A DNA stretch of 64,000 nt from positions 16,232 through 80,231 of IMG/VR virus record IMGVR_UViG_3300028177_000004; one strand, written 5' to 3'. Below the pieces are notes generated by a model that was not told the origin of the DNA, searched no databases, and saw only the letters and a list, made by a program, of their open reading frames with translations. Shown here in pieces: positions 45,677-53,727 of this stretch; the first letter of the stretch is position 1, and every line of letters begins with the position of its first letter. The translations under genes were made by a program, and so were the position numbers. Source of the stretch: a virus.

Positions 45677-46702
45677 ATGAAATCACTACTACTAGCAATA
45701 CCCCTACTAATGAATCAATGCTCTGCGGCGGATCACATCGCCTATTGGAGTGAACCTCCGCCGCCCGTATGGGAACAGGTGTACGAGGATGTCCGCGATC
45801 TTGCGACTGACCGTCACAGGCCGGGTCAAGAAATTGATTTACGGGTAGCTCCCGATTTTCCCGCTGATCGTTTAGACGCCGTAATGGGCTTGTACGAAGA
45901 GGCCATCGGGTTTTGGTCAGGGGTGTTCGATTTTGATGTAGCACTTCCCCTTACGGTGATGGATTCAGGGGACCGAGACTGGTGGGAGTCAACCACTACC
46001 AGAGGACCGCGTGATTTGTTCTCCCCACATTGGTGGAAAAGTTCCGTCCGGTCAGGGGGAACTGTTGGGATGGTGGATGCCGACGAGACTGGAATGCCGC
46101 ACGTCATTGTGGTATCCGGAAGCAAGACGGATTTTGAACATTTTGGTGCGTTTAGTGCCGCGTTGATAGCCCATCATGAAAGCGCTCATTGGTACCAATA
46201 TCAGGTAAGCGGTTGGATGACCGACAAGTGTTCAAACCCGAATTGGGAAACGGTAATGGGGTGGGAGAACTGGTCGATGCCGTGTCCGTGGACGCTGTTG
46301 CCCTGCTGGTTTATTGAGGGACACGCGGAGTTGTACACGATTCCATTTGGGTCGGAGCCCGGTACCTTGCGCGGTCTACGAATCTGGCAGATTACGAATT
46401 CTGACAGGTTGACTGAAAATGACCTATTGGAACGTTTGCAGCGTACCCAACACAATTCGGTGACGAAGAACTATGAATGCACACGAGAGATCCAGTATTC
46501 GATGGGTCTGCTCGTCAACGAGAAATTGTTTTACGACTTTGGGGACGCGAAAGTTAACGAACTGTGGTTAGCGATAAACCAGCCGAGTAGTTCAACCCGG
46601 TCGGCTTGGGAGGTCGCGTTCAGCGACACATTTGGCATGACTGCTGAAGATTGGTATACAATTTCAGCTATTCCCTATCTTCTAGGAGTATTCGAAGACT
46701 AG
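45677..46702 (+). CDS. Secreted zinc metalloprotease (gluzincin-like)
   Basis: 341 residues with an N-terminal signal peptide (LLLAIPLLMNQCSAA; cleavage or lipidation uncertain). HESAH at 167-171 is an HExxH zinc site, and FIEGHAELY (E214/E218) supplies the third ligand as in gluzincins. Otherwise novel. It directly follows the transglycosylase gene and may degrade host surface proteins, assist lysis or entry. Confidence 0.7.
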   Translation: MKSLLLAIPLLMNQCSAADHIAYWSEPPPPVWEQVYEDVRDLATDRHRPGQEIDLRVAPDFPADRLDAVMGLYEEAIGFWSGVFDFDVALPLTVMDSGDRDWWESTTTRGPRDLFSPHWWKSSVRSGGTVGMVDADETGMPHVIVVSGSKTDFEHFGAFSAALIAHHESAHWYQYQVSGWMTDKCSNPNWETVMGWENWSMPCPWTLLPCWFIEGHAELYTIPFGSEPGTLRGLRIWQITNSDRLTENDLLERLQRTQHNSVTKNYECTREIQYSMGLLVNEKLFYDFGDAKVNELWLAINQPSSSTRSAWEVAFSDTFGMTAEDWYTISAIPYLLGVFED

Positions 46703-46878
46703 CCGTGCCAGTGCTGGCTATTTTCGGCAGTCTGATATTCCCTATTGGAAGGTTCTTTAACTGCTTCCTTGATGATGTCTATTTGGGTTTGTGCATCATC
46801 ACCTAAAGTGAGTTTCTCTAATTCAAGGCATGCATTCCAGCAGGCTGTCTGAATTTCATCAGAAATAGTTGAATACAT
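46699..46878 (-). CDS. Small acidic protein, 59 residues
   Basis: AGGAGA before ATG 46878. MYSTISDEIQTACWNACLEL then a helical acidic stretch. Convergent with the protease gene (4 nt overlap). Function unknown. Confidence 0.55.
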   Translation of the reverse strand: MYSTISDEIQTACWNACLELEKLTLGDDAQTQIDIIKEAVKEPSNREYQTAENSQHWHG

Positions 46879-46888
46879 GTTTTATCTC

Positions 46889-47032
46889 CTAGCGGCGAGT
46901 CACAGAGCTGTCGACCCACTTTTCGACTGTTTCGGGTTTTATCTTTAAGTTCCAACAAATTGATTCTACTGAAATTCCGTGGTCATATAATTCACGGATG
47001 TAATCAGAGTATGTGTATGGCTTGTAAGACAC
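46889..47032 (-). CDS. Small helix-turn-helix peptide, 47 residues
   Basis: GTG start at 47032. YIRELYDHGISVESICWNL and KIKPETVEKWVDS form a plausible HTH. Member of a chain of tiny leftward genes; no clear RBS. Confidence 0.45.
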   Translation of the reverse strand: MSYKPYTYSDYIRELYDHGISVESICWNLKIKPETVEKWVDSSVTRR

Positions 47033-47034
47033 GG

Positions 47035-47139
47035 TTAAGACCGGTTCTTGCGACTAGGAAGCCAACCCTTGTTGTCGGCCAGTGTAAGTAGAAGAAACAC
47101 GAGACAGCTGCCGATGACGAAAGCGATTAATGAGCCCAT
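47035..47139 (-). CDS. Small membrane peptide, 34 residues
   Basis: TAAAAT (minus strand, 47153-47148) ends 8 nt before ATG 47139. One transmembrane helix (LIAFVIGSCLVFLLLTLA) and a basic tail (RKNRS). Confidence 0.5.
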   Translation of the reverse strand: MGSLIAFVIGSCLVFLLLTLADNKGWLPSRKNRS

Positions 47140-47145
47140 GACTAA

Positions 47146-47298
47146 TCATTTTACTATGTTCGCGTCTGGCGGAATGATGGCTGCGAGTGAGCGTGGAGTG
47201 TGATGAACCTCGCCGTTGATATCGACCCATTCAATCCAGAGGTTGGGGTCCGCAAGAACTGGGATAATCAGGCTGGCGTCGTACTTTTCTCTGGCCAC
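47146..47298 (-). CDS. Small protein, 50 residues
   Basis: GTG one base after the upstream stop. Beta-rich sequence (ASLIIPVLADPNLWIEWVDI) with HH. Function unknown; supported by tight packing. Confidence 0.45.
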   Translation of the reverse strand: MAREKYDASLIIPVLADPNLWIEWVDINGEVHHTPRSLAAIIPPDANIVK

Positions 47299-47299
47299 C

Positions 47300-48157
47300 C
47301 TATGAGTCTAGAGCGTCAATCTGGTCTGCGATTCTCCTGAGTTGATCAGACAAACTCGGAGTCATCTCTGCCATCGTGTCTACCGGTTTCGGAGACGCTT
47401 TAATGAATGGCACCGGATTTTCAGATTCTGCGGTTTCCCTAGCAGCTTCTTCTTTTTCGGCGATCATCTTGGCGAGGCCCGCCCAGTCGATGCCCGGGTC
47501 GGCGACATCAGGGCCGAGGTTCTCCAACTTGTAATCGGAAATGTCCCACGCCATGTTCTCAGGGGCCACGGCTGGACCACCGTAGTAGGCATCTAACCAC
47601 GCCCATGTGACAGCGGTCTTGTCGGTAACGACAAGGTTGTGACGAACCCAGTCGCCACCATCGACGCGAGCCCGAATGAAGCCCTCGTCGAAATCGGCTT
47701 CACATTCAAAGAGAACGGGATTACCGCCTACCTTGAGTTGTCCGACCTTGACCGAATCACCCCACTTGGGGACCTGTCCAAGATGGTAGAAATACATGCC
47801 GATGGGCATGTAGCCATCCTTAGTCTTACCGAACCATGTACGGAATGAGAAGCCGTCAGGATCAGGCTGTCGGTTTCCGTGCCCGTAGGACCGGCCTCTG
47901 GCGTCCTTGTAGCGCAGATCAGCGAACCCCAGTGTCTTGCCAGTGCTGTGGGAGTTCCAGTTGCTGAGTGCCCTGACCATGTAGGACACCTTCACATGGC
48001 GGCAGGGTGGCACTTCCTTGTAGAGAGCGCACCCGTAGTGGTCGCCGGTTCGGAACATCAGCCGCAAAGAGTCGCCACTTACATAAGCGTTGTGGACCTT
48101 CCCCTTCCATGAATCCTGCCAACCATCTTCAAATGTCTCGTGAACTAAGAGGCTCAT
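47300..48157 (-). CDS. Polysaccharide-lyase-like (PL14-type) beta-jelly-roll protein
   Basis: 285 residues. GKTLGFADLRYKDARGRSYG, DGFSFRTWFGKTKDGYM, MYFYHLGQVPKWGDSV and the final beta-strand and Trp-rich region follow the plan of PL14/alginate-lyase-type jelly rolls. A helical C-terminal tail ends in LRRIADQIDAL. It may be a virion depolymerase or simple carbohydrate-binding protein. Catalytic residues cannot be confirmed. ATGA overlap with the H1-like gene upstream. Confidence 0.5.
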   Translation of the reverse strand: MSLLVHETFEDGWQDSWKGKVHNAYVSGDSLRLMFRTGDHYGCALYKEVPPCRHVKVSYMVRALSNWNSHSTGKTLGFADLRYKDARGRSYGHGNRQPDPDGFSFRTWFGKTKDGYMPIGMYFYHLGQVPKWGDSVKVGQLKVGGNPVLFECEADFDEGFIRARVDGGDWVRHNLVVTDKTAVTWAWLDAYYGGPAVAPENMAWDISDYKLENLGPDVADPGIDWAGLAKMIAEKEEAARETAESENPVPFIKASPKPVDTMAEMTPSLSDQLRRIADQIDALDS

Positions 48158-48540
48158 TGGCGGCGCCCAAACAGTCGGGAGAAGAAACCTCGTTTCTTCA
48201 CGACAATTGGTGATTCCATTTTCTCAGCAGCAGGAGGAGGTTTCGGAGCGTAAGGCAGCGGATCTTTCTTTTTCGCCGCTTTCTTTGCCGGGGGTGCCGA
48301 AGCACGTTCTTTCGCTGCCGGATTCCGTGGTGGAGTAGTAGCGCGAGTTCCAGATTTTGCTGCTGGCTTTTGGGCCGCAGGCTTTTTCGCCGCTGGCTTA
48401 CTGGCTGCTGCCTTTTTCGCCGCTGGCTTACTGGCTGCTGCCTTTTTCGCCGCTGGCTTTTTGGCTGCTGCCTTTTTTGCCGCTGGCTTTTTGGCTGGAG
48501 CCTTCTTTTTAGCTGCGGGTTGTTTTTTCTTTTCAGCCAT
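48154..48540 (-). CDS. Histone-H1-like Lys/Ala/Pro repeat protein
   Basis: 128 residues. The first 60 consist of PAAKK-type repeats, as in bacterial H1-like and mycobacterial HupB C-terminal tails, and probably bind DNA or RNA non-specifically. The C-terminus is different: RGFFSRLFGRRQ is an amphipathic membrane-active-looking helix. The repeats are also visible as near-identical 30-nt units in the DNA (about 48370-48500). Confidence 0.75.
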   Translation of the reverse strand: MAEKKKQPAAKKKAPAKKPAAKKAAAKKPAAKKAAASKPAAKKAAASKPAAKKPAAQKPAAKSGTRATTPPRNPAAKERASAPPAKKAAKKKDPLPYAPKPPPAAEKMESPIVVKKRGFFSRLFGRRQ

Positions 48541-48588
48541 AAATAGGGTGTCCTTTGTCAGTCTGTACCTTGTGTAGTCTACATAACA

Positions 48589-49221
48589 ATGGAGAACTAC
48601 CCGGATACCTATTCCAAGCTGGCTCTTTCAATGACTGCAGCCCAACATGCCAAAGAAAATCTCGTTGATGAGCTCGGAGTGGGCGAGGATCTCCCCTTCA
48701 ACTTTTTTGGTTGGTGTGAGGATGAATTGATATTAATAATTCAGTGTTCTAAGGCGGATATGAAGAAGCCTGCCGCTGCGCGTTTAGAAAAATGTGAACA
48801 CGCAATACAAGCGATGCGTAAATTTTGGCAATGTGATGCAATCACACTCGTTGCAGAAGGGTTTCAATCAAAAACTCCAGAACTACATAAAGGGGAGGAC
48901 ATCTTCAAGGCATTTCTTGATAAAAGTGCGGAAATTGAAGAAGTTCTAACAGCTACGCATGTCGAGATGGATGATTTTAATACACCTATGGCGACATTGG
49001 TTAGCGTGCCATATCAATACCTTTTGGGCAGGCATGTCGTGTGGGGTGACGCCTTAGGATTCGAGAGGGGCGTTGGAGATGTCCTTACGAATGCGAAAAT
49101 TCCAGCGACAATCGCTCGCTGTATTTCCGAATACCCCGATCCGGACATTATGGGTCAAGACATAGACATGGTTATGGGTGTGTTGACCGAAAATGGATTT
49201 AATGTTCAGGAATTTGGGTGA
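48589..49221 (+). CDS. Unknown protein, 210 residues
   Basis: TAGTCT ends 8 nt before ATG 48589, probably leaderless. Mixed alpha/beta with DLPFNFFGWCEDELILIIQ early and LVSVPYQYLLGRHVVW later. No family recognised. GTGA overlap with the next gene. Confidence 0.6.
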   Translation: MENYPDTYSKLALSMTAAQHAKENLVDELGVGEDLPFNFFGWCEDELILIIQCSKADMKKPAAARLEKCEHAIQAMRKFWQCDAITLVAEGFQSKTPELHKGEDIFKAFLDKSAEIEEVLTATHVEMDDFNTPMATLVSVPYQYLLGRHVVWGDALGFERGVGDVLTNAKIPATIARCISEYPDPDIMGQDIDMVMGVLTENGFNVQEFG

Positions 49222-49517
49222 CCCCTAACGATTTCGTAAAGGGGTATCTGGGTCCTATCGACTTGGAGAAGGGGCAACGAAAGACGGGGGTGATGGGGTG
49301 GCTCCTTCTTAGTGCGACGGTGATCCTTTGGGACTTATGGGCTATAAGGACCCAGAGGGTAGAAACCCTTACTAGGAGCTTCTGGAGGCTTAGCAAAACC
49401 TCTTGGGGAGGGTTTGCCCTTCAAGCAATTTGGGGTATCCTGACAGCCCACCTACTAGTTGAAGCGCGACTGCGGCAAGCGTTAGAAGGCCGCAGGACTA
49501 ATAAGGCGCGTTCATAG
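49218..49517 (+). CDS. Small membrane protein
   Basis: 99 residues, GTG overlapping the upstream TGA. Two hydrophobic segments (GWLLLSATVILWDLWAI and GFALQAIWGILTAHLLV) and basic ends. Function unknown. Confidence 0.6.
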   Translation: MTPNDFVKGYLGPIDLEKGQRKTGVMGWLLLSATVILWDLWAIRTQRVETLTRSFWRLSKTSWGGFALQAIWGILTAHLLVEARLRQALEGRRTNKARS

Positions 49518-49525
49518 GAATCAAC

Positions 49526-50452
49526 ATGAAAAAAATAACGTTGCCATTTTTGACGGCAGGCGTTCTCGCAGGTTTACTGATGTTTGCGACCCCTGCGACC
49601 GCTACTCACGACGCGATCTACTCACCCTGCTCCACGGAGTACGGGTTCATCCACATGACTTACGACGAGTGGGCCGCACACATCACCACGATGGAAGCTG
49701 ACGGCACGATCCCTCCCGGCATCGTCTTCCGCTACTACGAAGAACTCCACGGAGGCAAGGGCACAAACGTCCAAGAGGATGGGACTATCCCGGCGTGGGA
49801 TAACTGGGCTGGCGGTCTGACCGACGGGCAGATTCTGTCCATTGACGATTGGGCCAACGGTAACTACCCAGAGATCGAAGCGTTGATGTTCAGTTCGGGT
49901 CTAATCCCCGAATGGATTCTGGACGCCAACATGGTTATTCGCCGGTTCAACGATCCCTACTGGGCCGCAGCGAACCCGATGACCCCAACCTTTACCGTCT
50001 GGCAGTCGCTCTGCATGGGTGACTACGGGTATTCCATACCTGTCATGGAGATCAACGAAGACGGTGTGTGGGTTTCGAACCTTCCAGCGACCACAACGAC
50101 GGTGGCTCCAGCTACGACTACTACGACAGTCGCACCGGCCACGACTACGACGGCTGCTCCAGCTACTACTACGACGACCCAAGCTCCCCTGCCCGATCCC
50201 GAACCCGGACCCGCACCCGAACAAAGCACTCCTGCCCCACCGCCTTCTTCGTCGGGTCTCCCTGACGGGTATGACCTGTTCGACGCCGAGTGGGACGGGT
50301 ACCCCTTCGAGTACACGGTCCTTCTGTTGGAGGAACGGTACCCACCGGGGACACCGGGCAAGTTCCATTTCCGGCTGTCATACGCCGTTGAGTTTCTCCG
50401 CAACGGGGGGATGGTCAGGGGATTGGACAACCTGTGGGAGTCCACTTCCTGA
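49526..50452 (+). CDS. Secreted protein with Thr/Pro stalk
   Basis: 308 residues. Signal peptide MKKITLPFLTAGVLAGLLMF with an ATATHD cleavage site; an N-terminal globular domain to about 185; a TTTTxAPA repeat stalk (190-225) and Pro-rich linker; then a C-terminal globular domain containing YPFEYTVLLLEERYPPGT and FRLSYAVEFLRNGGM. An extracellular or virion surface role is inferred. No family recognised. Confidence 0.65.
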   Translation: MKKITLPFLTAGVLAGLLMFATPATATHDAIYSPCSTEYGFIHMTYDEWAAHITTMEADGTIPPGIVFRYYEELHGGKGTNVQEDGTIPAWDNWAGGLTDGQILSIDDWANGNYPEIEALMFSSGLIPEWILDANMVIRRFNDPYWAAANPMTPTFTVWQSLCMGDYGYSIPVMEINEDGVWVSNLPATTTTVAPATTTTTVAPATTTTAAPATTTTTQAPLPDPEPGPAPEQSTPAPPPSSSGLPDGYDLFDAEWDGYPFEYTVLLLEERYPPGTPGKFHFRLSYAVEFLRNGGMVRGLDNLWESTS

Positions 50453-50466
50453 TGTAATGTTGGGGG

Positions 50467-50787
50467 ATGGTTGGTTACCCCCCGGACAGTGCCTATGAGC
50501 AACGCATGTCGGAAGCGATACGCATAGGCGAGTACAACATTGAGGTACTTCGTGCTGCCCCTATTGCCTGTCCTGTTTGCGGTGACCCTTCAGGTAACTG
50601 CAAGCCGGAAGGTGTCGATTCCTCTCCAGATCATATTTCTGGATATGGAGATGGACAAACGCATCTAGTTGAAGAAGATATAACCGAAGAACGTCAGCTA
50701 GCGGGTGGCATTACCATTACAGTTTTGAAATATGCTAAGGGGAAACTCATCTCTATAGATGAGGCTAGAAACTTAGGATTGATTTGA
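50467..50787 (+). CDS. Unknown protein with N-terminal Cys pair
   Basis: 106 residues. TAATGT ends 6 nt before ATG 50467, predicted leaderless. CPVCGDPSGNCKP may bind zinc; the C-terminus (ISIDEARNLGLI) is common in small phage proteins with a KLISIDEA-type ending. Function unknown. Confidence 0.6.
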   Translation: MVGYPPDSAYEQRMSEAIRIGEYNIEVLRAAPIACPVCGDPSGNCKPEGVDSSPDHISGYGDGQTHLVEEDITEERQLAGGITITVLKYAKGKLISIDEARNLGLI

Positions 50788-50857
50788 CAGTTTCCGCAAT
50801 TTCTGATTCGATACAATCAGAAGGCTGAACAAGTTTAGAAGCCCGAGAGAACTAATT

Positions 50858-52783
50858 ATGACCCTGCTAACCCAAGAATTCGTAGACCGTTACGCCCTAG
50901 AGACGCCCCCATGGGGTTTTGGGGGGATGGGTGAAGTTGTCTATCTACGAACGTACAGCCGATCAAAAGGCGATGGGACAATCGAGATATGGCCAGAGAC
51001 GTTACAGCGGGTCATTAACGGCGCAGCTGACATCGGAGTTGACTACACGCAGAAGGAGGCCGAACGTCTGTTCGACCACATGTTCAATCTGCGCTGCTCC
51101 TTCTCAGGTCGCGCACTGTGGCAACTAGGGACGCCGCTGGTTCAGAAGCTCAACGGTGCAAGTTTGAATAACTGTTACTACGTCAATATCGAAACTATCG
51201 AGGACTTTGAATTTCTGTTCGACATGCTCATGTTGGGTGGTGGCGTTGGTTATTCAGTTGAACGTGCAAAGATCCACGAATTTCCCAAAGTCAAAGTGGG
51301 AGTGGAAATCACCCACGAGCGGACCAACGATGCCGACATTATCGTGCCCGATTCGCGACAGGGATGGTCGCGGATGCTTCACTCTACGTTGAAGTCTTAC
51401 TTGGACACAGGTAAATCCTTCAGCTATTCCACCATTTTGGTTAGGGAGTTTGGAGCGAAACTAAAAACTTTTGGGGGAACAGCTTCTGGCCCTGCAGCCC
51501 TTATCGACGGATTAAAAGACATCTGCGGTGTTATGGATAATCGCGCAGGTAAGAAACTTCGTAGCGTAGATGTTTTAGATATTTGTAACATAATCGGAAG
51601 AATTGTTGTTTCTGGTTCATCTCGTCGATCTGCACAGATCGCCATAGGGGACCCGGACGACGTGCTGTTTCTGAGAGCTAAGAACTGGGGAACCGGAAAG
51701 ATCCCGGCATGGCGCTCTAGCAGTAATAATTCAATTTATGCCGATTCATTTGATGAAATCATGCCTGAATTCTGGAATGGGTATGACGGGAGTGGGGAAC
51801 CATATGGACTCGTTAATCGTAAACTGGCTCGCCGGGTTGGAAGGCTCGGAGAGGCAAAGACAGATAACAGCGTGGAGGGGTTTAACCCCTGCGCTGAGAT
51901 CGCGCTCGGTGACGGCGAGAGCTGCAATTTGGCGACGATTTTTCTCCCGAATATTGAATCGCTGAAAGAGTTCCGTGAGATTTCGTATCTCTTATACAAG
52001 ACACAGAAGGCCGTTACCCAACTCGAATATCCTTATGAAAAAACCACAAACATCGTAAGTAAAAATACTCGGCTTGGACAATCGATTACGGGAGTATTGC
52101 AATCATCTGAGAAGCAGCTGGCTTGGTTGCCGACGATGTATGAATATTTGGATGATTTAGATAAGCGAGAGTCAGAGAAAATGGGACTGCCAGAGTCGGT
52201 ACGAATTACAACAATTCAACCTTCGGGCACATTGTCTCTCTTGCCGGGGATTACGCCGGGAATTCATCCCGGGTTCGCTAAGTATTACATTCGCCGTGTT
52301 CGATTTCGTTCTACCGACCCCTTAGTTGAAGCGTGTCGCAAGCGTGGGCACAATGTCCAATACGACGTTGGGCTAGATGGGCGCGAGGACCACACCTCCT
52401 ATGTGGTGGAATTTCCATGTCAATCTCCAGAGGGTGCCATTTTGGCTGCCGATATGACTGCTGTGGATCAGCTGGAATGGGTTAAGCGAATGCAAACAGA
52501 CTGGGCGGACAACTGTGTGTCTGTCACGGTGTATTACCGGAAAGACGAACTTCCGGAGATAAAAGAGTGGCTAAAGAATAACTATACAAAATCAATTAAG
52601 TCTGTTTCATTTTTGTTACATGCAGATCATAATTTCCCTATGCCCCCATATGAAGAGTTTTCTGAGGCAGAATATATAAAGATGCTTTCTAAGATTGACT
52701 TTTCAGTTCCGTTGTCACAAACGAATGGCAACCACGAAGTTGAAATAGACGATTGTGAAGGGGGAGCTTGTCCCATCAAGTAA
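50858..52783 (+). CDS. nrdJ: Adenosylcobalamin-dependent (class II) ribonucleotide reductase
   Basis: 641 residues. It has the N-terminal redox Cys region LNNCYYVN, the active-site NPCAEIALGDGESCNLATI (about 343-361), the IQPSGTLSLLPG motif and a C-terminal redox pair C633/C638 (DCEGGACPIK), as in monomeric class II triphosphate reductases. It makes dNTPs for phage DNA synthesis and needs host B12. No NrdA/B partner is present. RBS AGAGAA before ATG 50858. Confidence 0.93.
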   Translation: MTLLTQEFVDRYALETPPWGFGGMGEVVYLRTYSRSKGDGTIEIWPETLQRVINGAADIGVDYTQKEAERLFDHMFNLRCSFSGRALWQLGTPLVQKLNGASLNNCYYVNIETIEDFEFLFDMLMLGGGVGYSVERAKIHEFPKVKVGVEITHERTNDADIIVPDSRQGWSRMLHSTLKSYLDTGKSFSYSTILVREFGAKLKTFGGTASGPAALIDGLKDICGVMDNRAGKKLRSVDVLDICNIIGRIVVSGSSRRSAQIAIGDPDDVLFLRAKNWGTGKIPAWRSSSNNSIYADSFDEIMPEFWNGYDGSGEPYGLVNRKLARRVGRLGEAKTDNSVEGFNPCAEIALGDGESCNLATIFLPNIESLKEFREISYLLYKTQKAVTQLEYPYEKTTNIVSKNTRLGQSITGVLQSSEKQLAWLPTMYEYLDDLDKRESEKMGLPESVRITTIQPSGTLSLLPGITPGIHPGFAKYYIRRVRFRSTDPLVEACRKRGHNVQYDVGLDGREDHTSYVVEFPCQSPEGAILAADMTAVDQLEWVKRMQTDWADNCVSVTVYYRKDELPEIKEWLKNNYTKSIKSVSFLLHADHNFPMPPYEEFSEAEYIKMLSKIDFSVPLSQTNGNHEVEIDDCEGGACPIK

Positions 52784-52794
52784 GGGATGTGCGA

Positions 52795-53013
52795 CTAGTT
52801 TTCGTCAGGCGTTTCTGGCCCAGAACCAAATGGTGATTCCGAATGGTCTCGAATCGCCGCATCTTGTATCTCGTTGACCTTCCCACAATGGGGACAATGC
52901 CAGCTTTTTTGAACATATTGAAGTCCGGGCAGGCTCAAAGACCATGACCACCAGTTTTTACAGTCTGAACAGGTGAAGTGGTATAGCCATTCACAAGTGT
53001 ATTTGTGAGCCAT
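52795..53013 (-). CDS. Zinc-ribbon protein
   Basis: 72 residues. FTCSDCKNW and CPHCGKVN form a C-x2-C...C-x2-C ribbon with aromatic residues between. Function unknown. Confidence 0.6.
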   Translation of the reverse strand: MAHKYTCEWLYHFTCSDCKNWWSWSLSLPGLQYVQKSWHCPHCGKVNEIQDAAIRDHSESPFGSGPETPDEN

Positions 53014-53029
53014 GTATTAAAGTTACCAC

Positions 53030-53536
53030 TTACCGATAAGACAACGAACTAGACGGCGCCTGATGCGTCAGGTCAGCGATCCTGACATTGAAGCAATCGG
53101 CTGATGCCACCCAGCCATTTGAGTGATCTATCTCGCCCTTCTTGACAGGGCGGGCTTCTGCAAAGAACAAGTCTTTGAACATCGCTCCGCAGTACCAACC
53201 TTGGGTCATGTCCTCGTGTACCCGAACGAAGGCGTACACGTCACAGTCCTGCTTAGTGTTAGACGCGGCGATAGAGCATTCGTAATGGGGGCGTGGGGCG
53301 GACGTAACCATCTTGGTCTTCACATCGACACGCATACCGCTACGCATGACAACGTCGAAGTCATAGGTGTTCTCATGGTTACCTCCGACGAGGCGTAAGA
53401 ACACCAGCTCGCCGAGGAACCCGTAAACCGTTCCCTCGCCTTTCCGAATGGAATGGGGGAGAAGAGGAACCTCCGCTGCCAGTCGCTTGGCTTCTTCGAT
53501 CATCTGATCGTCAATAGCGCAGCTGAGGATAGGCAT
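53030..53536 (-). CDS. PD-(D/E)XK-like nuclease
   Basis: 168 residues. GFLGELVFLRLVG, NTYDFDVVM and MRVDVKTKMV match the E...D...x-K core of the PD-(D/E)XK nuclease fold. The later beta strands (DVYAFVRVHEDMTQGWYCG) fit. Phage relatives act in recombination, host DNA degradation or restriction-like roles. Located in the leftward replication cluster. Confidence 0.6.
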   Translation of the reverse strand: MPILSCAIDDQMIEEAKRLAAEVPLLPHSIRKGEGTVYGFLGELVFLRLVGGNHENTYDFDVVMRSGMRVDVKTKMVTSAPRPHYECSIAASNTKQDCDVYAFVRVHEDMTQGWYCGAMFKDLFFAEARPVKKGEIDHSNGWVASADCFNVRIADLTHQAPSSSLSYR

Positions 53537-53541
53537 TCAGA

Positions 53542-53727
53542 TCACCATTTATCGATAGGACAGTGAAGACCCGGAACACGAACCTTTAACGGCATAAAGC
53601 AACCACATTCTTTGCAACGCTTGGTGAGCCTCTTGAATCTATCGCACTCAAGACAGAATGCGTACTTTTCCGCAGGGCGGAGCTCAATCACCGTCGGTTC
53701 TCGATGTGGGTTTCGTTTGAGCTCCAT
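53542..53727 (-). CDS. Zinc-ribbon protein, 61 residues
   Basis: CLECDRF and CKECGCFMP form a rubredoxin-like zinc ribbon with basic spacer RLTKR. The start (ATG 53727) lies inside the upstream gene (40-nt overlap). Function unknown. Confidence 0.55.
   Translation of the reverse strand: MELKRNPHREPTVIELRPAEKYAFCLECDRFKRLTKRCKECGCFMPLKVRVPGLHCPIDKW

Noticed and set aside
48370-48500. Tandem 30-nt units resembling a CRISPR array
   Set aside because: They are contiguous coding repeats for the Lys/Ala/Pro protein with no spacers.
49901-50502. Minus-strand open frames opposite the Thr/Pro stalk
   Set aside because: Repetitive Val/Gly-rich shadows of Thr and Ala codons in the secreted protein.
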